Positions 16,341 through 25,326 of a stretch of 60,756 nucleotides of DNA are shown in pieces. Made by a program: the position numbers and the translations under genes. Positions within the stretch are counted from its first letter, which is position 1. Every line of letters starts with the position of its first letter. The DNA is from Thermococcaceae archaeon (GTDB lineage Archaea; Methanobacteriota_B; Thermococci; Thermococcales; Thermococcaceae). The DNA lies in NCBI GenBank assembly GCA_030156945.1, contig JASGLT010000011.1:1-60756 (forward strand), written 5' to 3'. The notes below the pieces were generated by a model that saw only the letters and a list, made by a program, of their open reading frames with translations, was not told the origin of the DNA and made no database searches.

Positions 16341-17447
16341 TCAAACCCCCATTATTATTGGCATCATTAAAACTCCCATGCACGTCGTTCTCCTAACGCC
16401 AAGCCTCTGCGGGAGCATGCCAACAAGAGAAGCAGCCATGAAAACGAGAAGTCCAAGGAGGCCGTCAAAGACGACCGCCAATGTCAAAATAAAAGCCAAG
16501 ACCCCGGCGTTAACAGCCCTATAGGGTACTTTAGAAAGCGCTCCAACGAAAATGTTCGCAACACGCTCTCCATAGAGAAGGACCATTAGAGATACCGTGA
16601 AAGCTACTAAAGCGTATACAGGGAGCCCTCGAATGGAAACGGGGTTCATGTTCGCAACTACGCCGTTCCGGATTCTCCCGGTAGCTGCATAATTAACGAA
16701 GGAAAACACGAAGTTCGATGTGTTTGTCGAGAAAACGCCGATCAAGAAAGCCCTCCTATCCCTTGAAAATGGAGAGAAAAAGAGAGCTGCCTGGGAAGGT
16801 GTGAAGGACGGGACCAGAGATGCTAACATGCCCGCCAAAGTCCCGAAAAGCGATATAATTATGAACCTGTGGGCAGGGTATTTTATGCTCCCATCACCGG
16901 GCCCAGGTATCTTGCTTCCGCTGGTCAATATTACAGGAACGCCAAAGAGGCCCGTGAAAAGGAGGTAGTACGGATTTCTCAGAGAAAACGAGAAGACGGT
17001 GCAGCCAAGAACTCCAGAGAGGAAGAAGATAAAAGCAGCCAAGTGAGCCTTCTTTCCCGCCGTTAAAATAAGGATGACCGCAAGAAATAACACAAGTGCT
17101 CTACCAGCCCCCGAAAAGTAATGGGGAGCAATAAGCAGATAAAAGGGAGTTAGAAGGATCGAGAACCACACTGAAAGAGCACTTGCCCAGAGGGAAATTT
17201 TTACAACTTCCATCCCTCTGCCCTCCATGACCATTCCGTGCGCCGGGAGCACGGAGAGGGCCGTGCCCTCATCGGGCACCCCAAAAAAGGCCGATGGTAC
17301 GGCGTCAAGAAACGTGTGGGTGATGCCCATGGAAAACAGTTCGAGGTTTCTGCCCGGCTGCAGGCTTCCTATTGTGTTAACATGAATTCCAGGAGTGAGT
17401 CCCGTAAAAGTGCCGAGTAGAATGCCCTTCAGGAGTTCCCAGAGCAT
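16341..17447 (-). CDS. COG1784-type membrane protein (TctA-like permease)
   Basis: Integral membrane protein of 368 residues with about 9-11 hydrophobic segments. The N-terminal GILLGTFTGLTPGIHVNTIG is the TctA signature of tripartite tricarboxylate permeases (GxxxGxxPGxH-like), and a second half-repeat occurs near LAGMLASLVPSFTPSQA. No TctB or periplasmic TctC partner lies nearby, so the transport role is uncertain. The ATG lies 19 bases inside the end of the upstream gene for the OB-repeat surface protein, so the two are coupled. The protein ends close to the convergent small gene. Confidence 0.78.
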   Translation of the reverse strand: MLWELLKGILLGTFTGLTPGIHVNTIGSLQPGRNLELFSMGITHTFLDAVPSAFFGVPDEGTALSVLPAHGMVMEGRGMEVVKISLWASALSVWFSILLTPFYLLIAPHYFSGAGRALVLFLAVILILTAGKKAHLAAFIFFLSGVLGCTVFSFSLRNPYYLLFTGLFGVPVILTSGSKIPGPGDGSIKYPAHRFIIISLFGTLAGMLASLVPSFTPSQAALFFSPFSRDRRAFLIGVFSTNTSNFVFSFVNYAATGRIRNGVVANMNPVSIRGLPVYALVAFTVSLMVLLYGERVANIFVGALSKVPYRAVNAGVLAFILTLAVVFDGLLGLLVFMAASLVGMLPQRLGVRRTTCMGVLMMPIIMGV

Positions 17448-18586
17448 ACGTCATCGCCCGAAGAGACTTCAAATGCCTCCATCCCCCTGTAAGTCGTGAA
17501 GATTCCATAGGCAGTCACGTTTTCCCCCTCATGTAGCGTTAAACCCAGGGATTTCTTCAGTTTTAGGAGAACCCAGCAGTTGCCTTTACTCACGTTTGCA
17601 ATTCCAAAGCCGTTTCCATAAACCTTAACCCACTCCACAATGCCTGAAATCTTGGCTGGGTATGCGTTTTTATCACAGATTGAGTTCTCCAGCTTTTCCC
17701 GAGGTTCCTTCACATCACATTCAATGCATAGCAAAGAACCCCTCCTAACGAGAGCTTTCACTTGTATTCTATCACCGACTCGGGCTTTGAAGCCATAAAG
17801 AGGGAGATTGTGGCAGTCAAGCTTCAAGCTCCTCTTTCCCGAGGAAAGAACGTAACACTCACCCTCGCCGATCTCCCCGGTTTCAGCCTCCCGGAGAGGA
17901 ACGCTCTCCGGATATCCTATGGGTTCAACATCATCCCCCGAATTAACAATCAGAGAGATTTTGGAATAGAACTTAGCTATTCCAAGGACTCTAACCTTCT
18001 CACCGGGGCGAAGGGTGACTCCATAGGGCAGATAAAGAGAAATTTCATCCGTACCGTTCCACAGGCGGGGTTTTGGACCGCCCGAATACACTACACCTTC
18101 AACGAGCCACGGGAGGCCGTCACGGGGCGTAGTGGGGACGCCTTCAGAAGTCCATTCCAGCGGGTAGAACTTTTCCCCGTATGACAGGCCACTGAGAATA
18201 ACTTTTGAACCTTTGGGCACGTCCAAACACCTTGAAAGCCTTATCCTATCGGGCAGAATTAAGCAGCTCCCTGAGGGCCATGACCAGTAGTATCCTTCAA
18301 CCCTCTCCTGAGGAAAATCCGGCTCCGACTCAACTATTCGAGAGGCCTTGATCCGCTTCCCAGAACCATAAAGCCTTCCCTCAACGAGGTACACCTTCCC
18401 TTCCTCAAGATCCTCCCCCAGGGTTACATCATGAGTCCCGTTTGTAAGGACTGAAAAAGAGCCCGAAGAATACACACAGAGGCCAACAAACCTGTCCCTC
18501 GGCGGGTCTCCAAGATAATTGAGGGCTACCAGCGAGAGTACAGCTCCAAGCGCGAGCAACAGAACTACCCGATCCTTCAACACCAT
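17429..18586 (-). CDS. Membrane-anchored protein with five OB-fold-like modules
   Basis: Protein of 385 residues of unknown function. Residues 5-25 are a signal or anchor helix (VVLLLALGAVLSLVALNYL), so the rest should lie outside the cell. Five consecutive beta-rich modules of 55-75 residues follow, each shaped like an OB fold: a G-V strand, a variable loop, then a G-x-x-V-x-V-x-G turn (for example GEKVRVLGIAKFY, GDRIQVKALVRR, GENVTAYGIFTTY). About ten cysteines in the outer part could form disulfides. I see no catalytic motif. It is co-translated with the TctA-like permease downstream. The start is the ATG after a TATA-like GCTTTTAAGG; a TTG two codons upstream is possible. Confidence 0.7.
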   Translation of the reverse strand: MVLKDRVVLLLALGAVLSLVALNYLGDPPRDRFVGLCVYSSGSFSVLTNGTHDVTLGEDLEEGKVYLVEGRLYGSGKRIKASRIVESEPDFPQERVEGYYWSWPSGSCLILPDRIRLSRCLDVPKGSKVILSGLSYGEKFYPLEWTSEGVPTTPRDGLPWLVEGVVYSGGPKPRLWNGTDEISLYLPYGVTLRPGEKVRVLGIAKFYSKISLIVNSGDDVEPIGYPESVPLREAETGEIGEGECYVLSSGKRSLKLDCHNLPLYGFKARVGDRIQVKALVRRGSLLCIECDVKEPREKLENSICDKNAYPAKISGIVEWVKVYGNGFGIANVSKGNCWVLLKLKKSLGLTLHEGENVTAYGIFTTYRGMEAFEVSSGDDVCSGNS

Positions 18587-18623
18587 GAGCAAAAGTAAAA
18601 ATCAAACCTTAAAAGCTTTTTGA

Positions 18624-19373
18624 TCAGTATACCTCACCACTTGGATATACAACTATACCCTCCTCAGTAATCTCGAAGGGGAATTTCTTCATCTGGTGCT
18701 TTGTCTCCCTCATCTTCCTTATTAGGAGGTATCTCTTAAGCTCAACGTTTCTTTCCATGAAATCGAAGAGTATGACTCCCCTTGCAATGTACTCCTCCAT
18801 CCCATATCTGCTTATCTTACCGTGGGCAAGATCAGGGGCTTCGGTGGTTAGTATCGAAGTGACCCCCATTTCGAGAAGTATCGTGTTGAGCTGCAGGAGA
18901 ACGTTCCTGATGTTTTGTTCTTCCTTAAGGCGGAAGGCTATCGACGGGATTGAATCAATAAGGAGCCTCTGGGCGTTTATTGCTTTAACAACACGGTATA
19001 GGTATCTTAAAAAGTCACCGACGTTTAGGTTGTTCTCGAGGACGAACTTCTCCTCGGAGGGGAGCCCAACAACAGAGCTGACGCCATCTATTATGGCAAG
19101 CTTACCTTCCTCCTCGTACTTCTCAATATCCCATCCGAATGCCTTCATCTCCCTCCTAAGATCCTGGGCCCTCTCCTCCAGCGTCACAATAACCCCAGGC
19201 TCGTTGTAGAGCTCCACACCCTTGTAAACGAACTGAACTCCGAAAGTTGTCTTCCCGCTACCGGTGGGACCGGTAACCAAGACTGTCGTCCCCCGGGGGA
19301 ATCCGCCCTCTATCAGCTCATCGAAGCCTTGAATTCCGCTCTTAACGCGGTCAACGTGATAATCACGAGCCAT
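18624..19373 (-). CDS. KaiC-family (RecA-like) ATPase
   Basis: Single-domain KaiC/RadA-like ATPase of 249 residues. Walker A is GPTGSGKT (35-42), preceded by the family's GIQGFDELIEGGFPRG. TLEERAQDLRREMKAFGWDI is the conserved KaiC helix, RLLIDSIPSI is Walker B, and the C-terminus carries LIRKMRETKHQMKKFPFEIT. Such single-KaiC proteins in archaea are thought to be regulatory; targets are unknown. A second member is encoded at 55597-56343. The ATG sits behind GAGGTGG. An inverted repeat overlaps its TATA box, opposite the divergent primase operon. Confidence 0.87.
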   Translation of the reverse strand: MARDYHVDRVKSGIQGFDELIEGGFPRGTTVLVTGPTGSGKTTFGVQFVYKGVELYNEPGVIVTLEERAQDLRREMKAFGWDIEKYEEEGKLAIIDGVSSVVGLPSEEKFVLENNLNVGDFLRYLYRVVKAINAQRLLIDSIPSIAFRLKEEQNIRNVLLQLNTILLEMGVTSILTTEAPDLAHGKISRYGMEEYIARGVILFDFMERNVELKRYLLIRKMRETKHQMKKFPFEITEEGIVVYPSGEVY

Positions 19374-19422
19374 ATTAACCACCTCATTAGATAGCATCCA
19401 CTCGGTGCTCCCTGAAATAGCG

Positions 19423-19439
19423 TATGGCCTTAAGCCATA
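19423..19439. promoter_or_regulatory. Inverted repeat overlapping the KaiC-ATPase TATA box
   Basis: TATGGC-CTTAA-GCCATA, a 6-5-6 inverted repeat, sits between the divergent KaiC-type ATPase and priL genes and touches the minus-strand TATA box TTTTATATGG. It is placed to block the minus-strand promoter. The priL promoter (AGTTTTATGC, near 19461-19470) is separate. Confidence 0.45.
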
Positions 19440-19505
19440 TAAAACTTTTGGAAAAAGCATAAGAGTTTTATGCCCGGGAGACAAAAATCCCCCAAAGGTG
19501 AGCAC

Positions 19506-20693
19506 ATGCTGGATCCATTCGGTGAAGAGGCCAAGAGAATAGTGCGAGAGTTTGGAGGCATAGAGGCCCTCCTTGAGAGGATACCTCGGTATGTCGGGAT
19601 AGATATCGTGCTGGAGAGGGTTAAACAGTGGGAGGGAGAAATTCCCGAGAGAATCCTGAACATGACTCCCCACGAAGATGTGATGAGCTTTTACGCACTA
19701 TTGGGTGCACTCGCTTTCTCACCATACGGGGCGGAGATGGAGCTTGTCAAGAGGACCAACGCCCGTATATACCGGGAGAGGATAAAAAGGAGCGGAGAGA
19801 TTACGGGCATTAGCATTCCGCTGAAGAAAATAGAAAAGGGAGAAATCCCGGATCGTGACAGGATTATTCTCGAAAAACCCCGACACGAAGAGATAACCGA
19901 GGAGGAGCGAGAAAAACTAAAACTAAAGTACAAAATGAGTCTCCCATCTTTCCTTCGGCTTTGGGAAGGCTCACTGAAGAGCGTTTACATCAGAAAGGGG
20001 AATGCATACCTGAGGGAGGAGCAGGCGCTCGAGCTCTGGGAGAAAGCCTTTGAGAGAAACCTCGAACGCTCAGTAAACCTGCTCTACGAACTCAGGGATG
20101 AGCTTCCGCCGTACTACTCCGAACTCCACGAAAAGCTGGGAGAAATCGCGAGAAAGTACTTCAAAGAGAGAATTGGCGGATTCTCAGGGGAGGCCCAGCC
20201 GCTCCGCTTTGAACTTTTCCCGCCATGCATCAAAAACGCACTCGCCGGAGTTCCTGCAGGCCTCAGAAACTACGCCATAACCGTGCTCCTAACGAGCTTT
20301 CTAAGCTACGCCCGCATCTGTCCGAATCCCCCTAGAAAAGACGTTAGAATCAAGGACTGCATAAGTGATCTGAGCGTTATAGAAAAGGAGATACTCCCAA
20401 TCATAATCGAAGCAGGGAACAGGTGCAAGCCTCCCCTCTTCGAAGACCAGCCTCACGAGATAAAGAACATATGGTACCATCTGGGCTTTGGTTTAACAGA
20501 CAAGCCGAGGCTCGAGGACAGCGGTAACTCAACATGGTACTTTCCCCCCAACTGCGATAAAATCAGGGCAAACGCCCCCCAGCTCTGCAAGCCCGACAGC
20601 CACTGCAGGCCGATAAAGAACCCCCTAACCTACTACCTCCGGAGGCTGTATATTGAGAGCAGAAAAGCAGGAGGCGGTGGGGATAATGAGTGA
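19506..20693 (+). CDS. priL: DNA primase large subunit PriL
   Basis: Regulatory subunit of the archaeal/eukaryotic-type primase, which makes RNA or DNA primers for replication. 395 residues, the family's normal length. The N-terminal half is helical. The C-terminal half carries cysteines 241, 350, 361 and 367, the likely ligands of the conserved 4Fe-4S cluster (FPPNC, QLC and SHC motifs), with further cysteines at 272, 285 and 307. GGTGAGC precedes the ATG at 19506; the longer frame adds 12 unlikely residues. Its last 8 bases overlap priS, giving translational coupling and presumably a balanced subunit ratio. Confidence 0.95.
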   Translation: MLDPFGEEAKRIVREFGGIEALLERIPRYVGIDIVLERVKQWEGEIPERILNMTPHEDVMSFYALLGALAFSPYGAEMELVKRTNARIYRERIKRSGEITGISIPLKKIEKGEIPDRDRIILEKPRHEEITEEEREKLKLKYKMSLPSFLRLWEGSLKSVYIRKGNAYLREEQALELWEKAFERNLERSVNLLYELRDELPPYYSELHEKLGEIARKYFKERIGGFSGEAQPLRFELFPPCIKNALAGVPAGLRNYAITVLLTSFLSYARICPNPPRKDVRIKDCISDLSVIEKEILPIIIEAGNRCKPPLFEDQPHEIKNIWYHLGFGLTDKPRLEDSGNSTWYFPPNCDKIRANAPQLCKPDSHCRPIKNPLTYYLRRLYIESRKAGGGGDNE

Positions 20694-21756
20694 GCTTTTC
20701 AGGGAAGCGACGCCCGAGGAGAGGAGGCTTTATTATTCAAAGGAATGGAAGCCAGAGAACATTCCAGAATTCATCGTTGACACGCTCGAGCACAGGGAAT
20801 TCGGCTTCGACCACACTGGGGAGGGCCCAAGCGACAGGAAAAACGTTTTTACCGACTTAAGGGATCTCGAGGACTATATTAGGGCGACCTCCCCATATGC
20901 AGTCTATTCAAGTGTTGCACTCTACACGGAGCCCCAGGAGATGGAAGGGTGGTTTGGAGCGGAGCTCGTCTTTGACATCGATGCAAAGGACCTTCCACTC
21001 CGCAGGTGTCAAGACCTTCACGAATCGGGCCGTGTGTGTCCGATTTGCCTCGAGGATGCCAAGGAACTCGCCCTCGACACTCTGGTCGTTCTAAGGGAGG
21101 ACTTCGGATTTGAGGATATCCATGTCGTTTACTCTGGGAGAGGCTTCCACATAAGGGTGCTTGATGACTGGGTATGGGAGCTTGAATCAAAGGCCAGGGA
21201 GAAGATTCTGGCATACGTCAGCTCCGCCGAGGAGATAACTCCTGGGGACCTGCAGAGCAACAGAATAATGCTCTCCTCCGGATACTTCAGAGTCTTCAGA
21301 TTGCGTTTCGGCTACTTCATCAGGAGAGTGACAGAGAACCATCTCAAAAACTTCGGTCTAAGTGAAAAGCAGATTAGCGACGTGCTCTCGAGCGTTCAGA
21401 GGATTTACCGCGACTTTGTAGCTGAAGCCAAGTCCCCCCTTGTAGCTTTTCCAAGCTCCCTGCGCAGGCCTCCATCAAGGAGTGTAAAAAGGAGCGGCCT
21501 TATGATACTCCTGAACGCCTCAACAACCTTTTCCAAGGCATATTTCGACGGAAAGGTTACAATAGACGTTAAGAGAATCCTACGCCTTCCCTCAAGCCTT
21601 CACTCGAAGGCGGGATTCATTGCAACCTACATAGGCACGAAAGAGGAGAAACTGCGAAAGTTCAATCCCTTCGAGGACGCCGTGCCCGATTTCAGGAGAG
21701 AGGAGGTCAAGGGAGCATACGAGGAATGGCTTGAAGAGCACGGGGATAGACTATGA
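20686..21756 (+). CDS. priS: DNA primase catalytic small subunit PriS
   Basis: Catalytic subunit of the archaeo-eukaryotic primase, 356 residues. The metal-binding motif VFDIDAKD (Asp97, Asp99) and the SGRGFHIRV strand mark the active site. A small zinc knuckle lies between them: Cys108, His112, Cys118 and Cys121 in RRCQDLHESGRVCPIC. GGTGGGG precedes the ATG within the priL end. An ATGA overlap links it to the following EamA gene. The Pyrococcus homolog can make both DNA and RNA primers, which is expected here too. Confidence 0.95.
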   Translation: MSELFREATPEERRLYYSKEWKPENIPEFIVDTLEHREFGFDHTGEGPSDRKNVFTDLRDLEDYIRATSPYAVYSSVALYTEPQEMEGWFGAELVFDIDAKDLPLRRCQDLHESGRVCPICLEDAKELALDTLVVLREDFGFEDIHVVYSGRGFHIRVLDDWVWELESKAREKILAYVSSAEEITPGDLQSNRIMLSSGYFRVFRLRFGYFIRRVTENHLKNFGLSEKQISDVLSSVQRIYRDFVAEAKSPLVAFPSSLRRPPSRSVKRSGLMILLNASTTFSKAYFDGKVTIDVKRILRLPSSLHSKAGFIATYIGTKEEKLRKFNPFEDAVPDFRREEVKGAYEEWLEEHGDRL

Positions 21757-22613
21757 ACGGGAGAGCTAAAATAACAATTTCCATGCTAATATGGGGCAGC
21801 GTGGGAATATTTGGGCGCTTATCGGGACTTTCGGGATTAGGTGTGGCGTTTGCAAGGGTGTCCCTCGGCGCATTAGTGCTTCTCCTCCTGCTCGGGGTGC
21901 TTGATAGGAGCTCGATTCTTGGGCTTCCAGATATCCTGCGGAGAAATTGGAAGCCACTGGTAGGCCTTGGGGCAGCACTGGCCCTTAATTGGGCGTTCCT
22001 TTTCACCGCCTTCAACTACACGACGATAGCCAATGCGGTGCTGGTTTACTACATTTCGCCGATAATAGCGACGTTGATTTCTTGGCGCTTTCTGGGGGAA
22101 AGGATAAGCAGCTGGAGGTGGGGCCTCATAGGGCTGGCCTTCTCTGGATTGCTTCTGATAATGTGGAGCCACGAGATTAGCCTCAGTGACAGGGACTTCG
22201 TGGGAATTTTATTCGCCCTTACGGCGGCCTTTTTCTACGCGCTCATCCCAAACTTTGCGAGGTTTCTGAGGAAGATTGGAGGGGGGCTCCTGACTCTCAT
22301 ACAGCTGACAATTGCTTCAATAATCCTCCTTCCATTTGTGGCAATAACCGATGTTGGAACCCCCGTGTGGTGGGCGATTCTGCTTCTGGTACTGGTCCAC
22401 ACCGTCCTGGCCCTCTTTCTATACATGGACGGCTTAAGAGAAGTGGAAGTTAACGAGGCCGCCCTGCTGAGCTACCTCGACCCCATGAGCGCCGTTATCT
22501 ATGCCTACATCGTTTTTGGTGAGGTACCAGGTGCCAGAACAGTCCTGGGTGGGGCTTTGATACTCCTCGCCTCCGCACTGGACATTCTCAAAAGCAGGGC
22601 GAGGGGGCCGTAG
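21753..22613 (+). CDS. EamA/DMT-superfamily transporter
   Basis: Inner-membrane exporter-type protein of 286 residues with ten predicted membrane segments in two EamA repeats (about 1-140 and 145-286). Typical turns are TTIANAVLVYYISPIIATLI and VNEAALLSYLDPMSAVIYAY. Substrates of this family are metabolites or amino acids and cannot be assigned by sequence. Its ATGA start overlaps the priS stop, so it rides on the primase operon without an obvious functional link. The last 16 bases lie opposite the 3' end of RNase P RNA. Confidence 0.88.
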   Translation: MNGRAKITISMLIWGSVGIFGRLSGLSGLGVAFARVSLGALVLLLLLGVLDRSSILGLPDILRRNWKPLVGLGAALALNWAFLFTAFNYTTIANAVLVYYISPIIATLISWRFLGERISSWRWGLIGLAFSGLLLIMWSHEISLSDRDFVGILFALTAAFFYALIPNFARFLRKIGGGLLTLIQLTIASIILLPFVAITDVGTPVWWAILLLVLVHTVLALFLYMDGLREVEVNEAALLSYLDPMSAVIYAYIVFGEVPGARTVLGGALILLASALDILKSRARGP

Positions 22614-22921
22614 CCCGCCTTCTGTATCAAGGGGGCATTCGACTGAGCGGCCTACCACGGGGCTCACACCGGGAACTCATCGCCCCTCCCTCGGCCTTGC
22701 ACCCCGCGGGACGGCCGTTTCACCGCATCCCCCCGGGTCGTCTGCGGGTTAGCTCGGGCGCCGTCGCCGGGCCCTTCGCCGCTTTCATCCCCATATCCGG
22801 GGGGCCGTGTCGTTTCTGCGCCGTTGCCCGGCCTCTCGGCCGGTGCCTTGCGGCACCGCGGCCCCGGTGCGGTGGGCGGAACTTCCTCGGGAGCACCCCG
22901 GGAGCCCCCGACCCCCTCGCC
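22598..22921 (-). ncRNA. rnpB: RNase P RNA (catalytic RNA, archaeal type A)
   Basis: Catalytic RNA of RNase P, about 324 nt and markedly richer in GC than the neighbouring genes, as expected for a structural RNA of a hyperthermophile. On the minus strand the universal core is visible: GAGGAAGTTCCGCC near the 5' side and GATACAGAAGGCGGGC near the 3' side. The ends GGCGAGGGGGTC and GGCCCCCTCGCC pair as helix P1 and define the boundaries. A TATA-like CTTTTTATTT at about 22943-22952 sits some 25 bases before the 5' end. The 3' strand of P1 is encoded opposite the final codons of the EamA gene. Confidence 0.95.
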
Positions 22922-22958
22922 TGAAGAAGGTTAGAAGAGGAGAAATAAAAAGGTTTGG

Positions 22959-24593
22959 TCATCTCTTGGGGAGTTCCCTGGATTCCCTGAACCTGGGCGG
23001 CTTGGGGGGCCTGAACCTCCCAAGGGGAGAACGCCTCTTCGGTTTTGGTCTTTCCCGCCTTTTTCTCTCACTCTCTTTCGGGGCAAGGTATAGCAGGGCC
23101 GCCGCTATTATCACACTCAATACCACGAGAACAACAACTATCGCGAGAAGGTTATCCCCACCCGTAGACCCCGTAGTTGTGTTGGAGGGTTGTGAGGGCT
23201 CACTTGTTGAAGTGGTTGTTGTGGAAGAGGTCGTGGTTGGCAGGGGTTTTGGAAGGTACAGGGAGCCCTCGAACTTTTCACTCTTCCCCATGACGGTGAG
23301 TAGGAATTTGTAGGTTATCTCCTCCTCCTGAGGGACTTTAATCCTGAGCACTTCAGTGTTGTCTCCAGGCTTAAGGACTACCGAAACCTCTTTCTTGTAT
23401 AGGGCTTCCCCTCCAGCGTAGATGCGGTACTCAAGCGTCCCGTTTACCGGCCCATCGTTAGGATTTGAAATTTCAATCCGGAACTCAACTTCCTCATCCC
23501 CCGTTCTCTCATAGGTTACGTTAACGAGCCTGGGGACGGCCACTACCGTATACTGGGTAGAGAAAGTACCCAATGATCTGCCCAGAACGCTCACTCCCAT
23601 CTTAACTCCTATCCTACCCGTCAGGTTGGTGGGGAGGGGGACCTCGACCACGTTGTTCCCCAAGGAGAGCTGAGCTTCCTTCGTATACTCAACCCCCTCT
23701 CCCTTATTCGAGGTGGCCACAACGCTTATCACGGCCTTTGCCACCCTTTCAGACACTATACTAACGTATGCAATGTTTCCCTCACCGGCCATGACCTCTT
23801 CGGACTTTACCGATACATCCACGACTCTGACACCGAATTTCACAGAAAACTCCCGGGTGTAGGTGTAAGAGTCCCTCCCATAGCTCAGAGTGTAGTTCAA
23901 GGTGTAAGTACCCTCCGGCCATCCCATGCCGACGGGAACTTCAATAGTTAGGGCATTTTCACCGGGACCAACTTTTTCAGCCGTTTTCTTGGAGAAGTAC
24001 ACCTTACCCCCGCTTGAAATGGCGACACTTTGAATCACAGAAACCCGCCTGTGACCGATGTTTTTCAGGTGTGCGACAACCACTATACTCTCACCGTTAA
24101 GCGCGTAAGGGGATTCAGGCCTCTCCTTAACGTAGGCAGTGGCGTATTCAAAATCGATTGGAGACTCATCAACACGGATCGTGACCCGGAGACTGACCAC
24201 CTGATACCCGCTCTGTGAAGAGGTTCCAAAGAACTTCAAGTATAGGGTGTATATCCCAGGTTCAGCTTTATCGGAACAGGAAACGTTGTAGTGGATTATT
24301 TTGGATTCCTTCGAAGCCCAGCTCCCGTAAACAGTCTTCTCAAGTGTCAGGTTGAAGTAGTCAACCTCGTTACCGTTTTCGTCCTTTACGGTGTAACCCC
24401 TGAAGGATAGAATCTCAAAATCGAAGGTGGAGGGGTTCTCAACGTTCAGATATCCCTCGGAGTAGTCTCCCGGCAACACCCTAATGACATCATCCGTTTT
24501 GAAAGATATTATCCCCATCCCTGAGACCGCGGGGATTAACGATGTAAGCATTAAAACCATCAGTATCATACCCGCCCAACCGATGCGCCCCAT
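22959..24593 (-). CDS. Membrane-anchored surface protein with CARDB-like domains
   Basis: Secreted protein of 544 residues. A signal peptide (MVLMLTSLIPAVSGM) is followed by several beta-sandwich repeats of CARDB/NEW3 appearance, with patterns such as ENPSTFDFEI, LKNIGHRRVSV and ISNPNDGPVNGTLEY. Near the end a Ser/Thr stretch leads to one membrane helix (AIVVVLVVLSVIIAAALLYL) and a strongly basic Pro/Arg/Lys tail inside the cell. This is the layout of an archaeal surface protein spanning the S-layer. The start is the ATG behind GGTGGGA, with TATA TTTATATGG upstream. The exact role is not known. RNase P RNA follows on the same strand. Confidence 0.78.
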   Translation of the reverse strand: MGRIGWAGMILMVLMLTSLIPAVSGMGIISFKTDDVIRVLPGDYSEGYLNVENPSTFDFEILSFRGYTVKDENGNEVDYFNLTLEKTVYGSWASKESKIIHYNVSCSDKAEPGIYTLYLKFFGTSSQSGYQVVSLRVTIRVDESPIDFEYATAYVKERPESPYALNGESIVVVAHLKNIGHRRVSVIQSVAISSGGKVYFSKKTAEKVGPGENALTIEVPVGMGWPEGTYTLNYTLSYGRDSYTYTREFSVKFGVRVVDVSVKSEEVMAGEGNIAYVSIVSERVAKAVISVVATSNKGEGVEYTKEAQLSLGNNVVEVPLPTNLTGRIGVKMGVSVLGRSLGTFSTQYTVVAVPRLVNVTYERTGDEEVEFRIEISNPNDGPVNGTLEYRIYAGGEALYKKEVSVVLKPGDNTEVLRIKVPQEEEITYKFLLTVMGKSEKFEGSLYLPKPLPTTTSSTTTTSTSEPSQPSNTTTGSTGGDNLLAIVVVLVVLSVIIAAALLYLAPKESERKRRERPKPKRRSPLGRFRPPKPPRFRESRELPKR

Positions 24594-24640
24594 GAGTTCC
24601 CACCATAAATAGTTGTACATATCCCCATATAAACCCTACC

Positions 24641-24925
24641 CTAAAATGCCCATTCCAGGACAATTATAATGCCCGCTGCAAATAATAGCGTGACAAAGAG
24701 CATGTAAGCCGAATACGCCTTAACCCCAGACAAATGGGGCCTTATTACCAATCCTGATATCGTGAGCATGCCCCCATATAGAATGGCAAAAATTCCCGCG
24801 GCGAGGGGAGGATCTATCCCGAGCAATAGAAGAATCCCAAAGACCGCTCCAGCAAACATGGTGATGTGGGGCACCGTGAAGGCGAGATAATCCCTGAAGA
24901 CCCGCAAATCCCCATCCATTTCCAT
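24641..24925 (-). CDS. Small membrane protein, three helices
   Basis: Protein of 94 residues that I do not recognise. Three hydrophobic stretches (ITMFAGAVFGILLLLGI, LAAGIFAILYGGMLTISGLV and AYMLFVTLLFAAGIIIVL) with short connecting loops suggest a three-pass membrane protein. The ATG overlaps the stop of the UPF0216 gene by one base (TGATG), so the two are translated together. The next gene downstream on this strand has its own TATA box. Confidence 0.7.
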   Translation of the reverse strand: MEMDGDLRVFRDYLAFTVPHITMFAGAVFGILLLLGIDPPLAAGIFAILYGGMLTISGLVIRPHLSGVKAYSAYMLFVTLLFAAGIIIVLEWAF

Positions 24926-25326
24926 CACTCCGTTATGAAGGCGTAGGTGGTGGTAGTGGGCAAAAGTCTCCTGATCCTTGGAAGGAGGTAACGTGGATAG
25001 AGAGCCTCATCCCTATCCTCCAGGCCTTCGCCGAGAATTCTGTCAATAACTTTAACCTCGTACCTTCCCCTGACCCGGAAATATCCCCGGTATAGAGTAC
25101 TTATCTCTATCACTATCGGGAGCCTCAAACTCCTCACGCCTTCCTCTTCCAGAAGAGAACTCAGGTATTCGAGCTCCGAACGTTTGAAGAAGTGCTCACT
25201 CCCATCCCTAAGGCGTACGGAAGGTTTTTCAGAATCCATGAGCTCCGCTAAAGTGGGCCTGCTCGCGGGAAGGTGGCGATTCAGCCCCGATATTTCTCTG
25301 TATATAACCTCCTCCATCTTCGACAT
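24925..25326 (-). CDS. UPF0216 (DUF61) family protein
   Basis: Conserved euryarchaeal protein of 133 residues, family UPF0216/DUF61, function unknown. Recognisable segments are IYREISGLNRHLPASRPTL at the N-terminus, the RLRDGSEHFFKRSELEYLSS core and LPIVIEIS. It has no signal peptide or membrane segment. It is translated just before the small membrane protein and diverges from glutamine synthetase. Either ATG near the start (codon 1 or 4) could be used; I kept the longer because neither has a clear ribosome binding site. Confidence 0.78.
   Translation of the reverse strand: MSKMEEVIYREISGLNRHLPASRPTLAELMDSEKPSVRLRDGSEHFFKRSELEYLSSLLEEEGVRSLRLPIVIEISTLYRGYFRVRGRYEVKVIDRILGEGLEDRDEALYPRYLLPRIRRLLPTTTTYAFITE

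Noticed and set aside
22697-22924. Small protein genes in the GC-rich block at 22.6-22.9 kb
   Set aside because: Conserved RNase P RNA core sequences and the P1 helix explain the block completely; the predicted peptides are Pro/Arg-rich artefacts of structured RNA.
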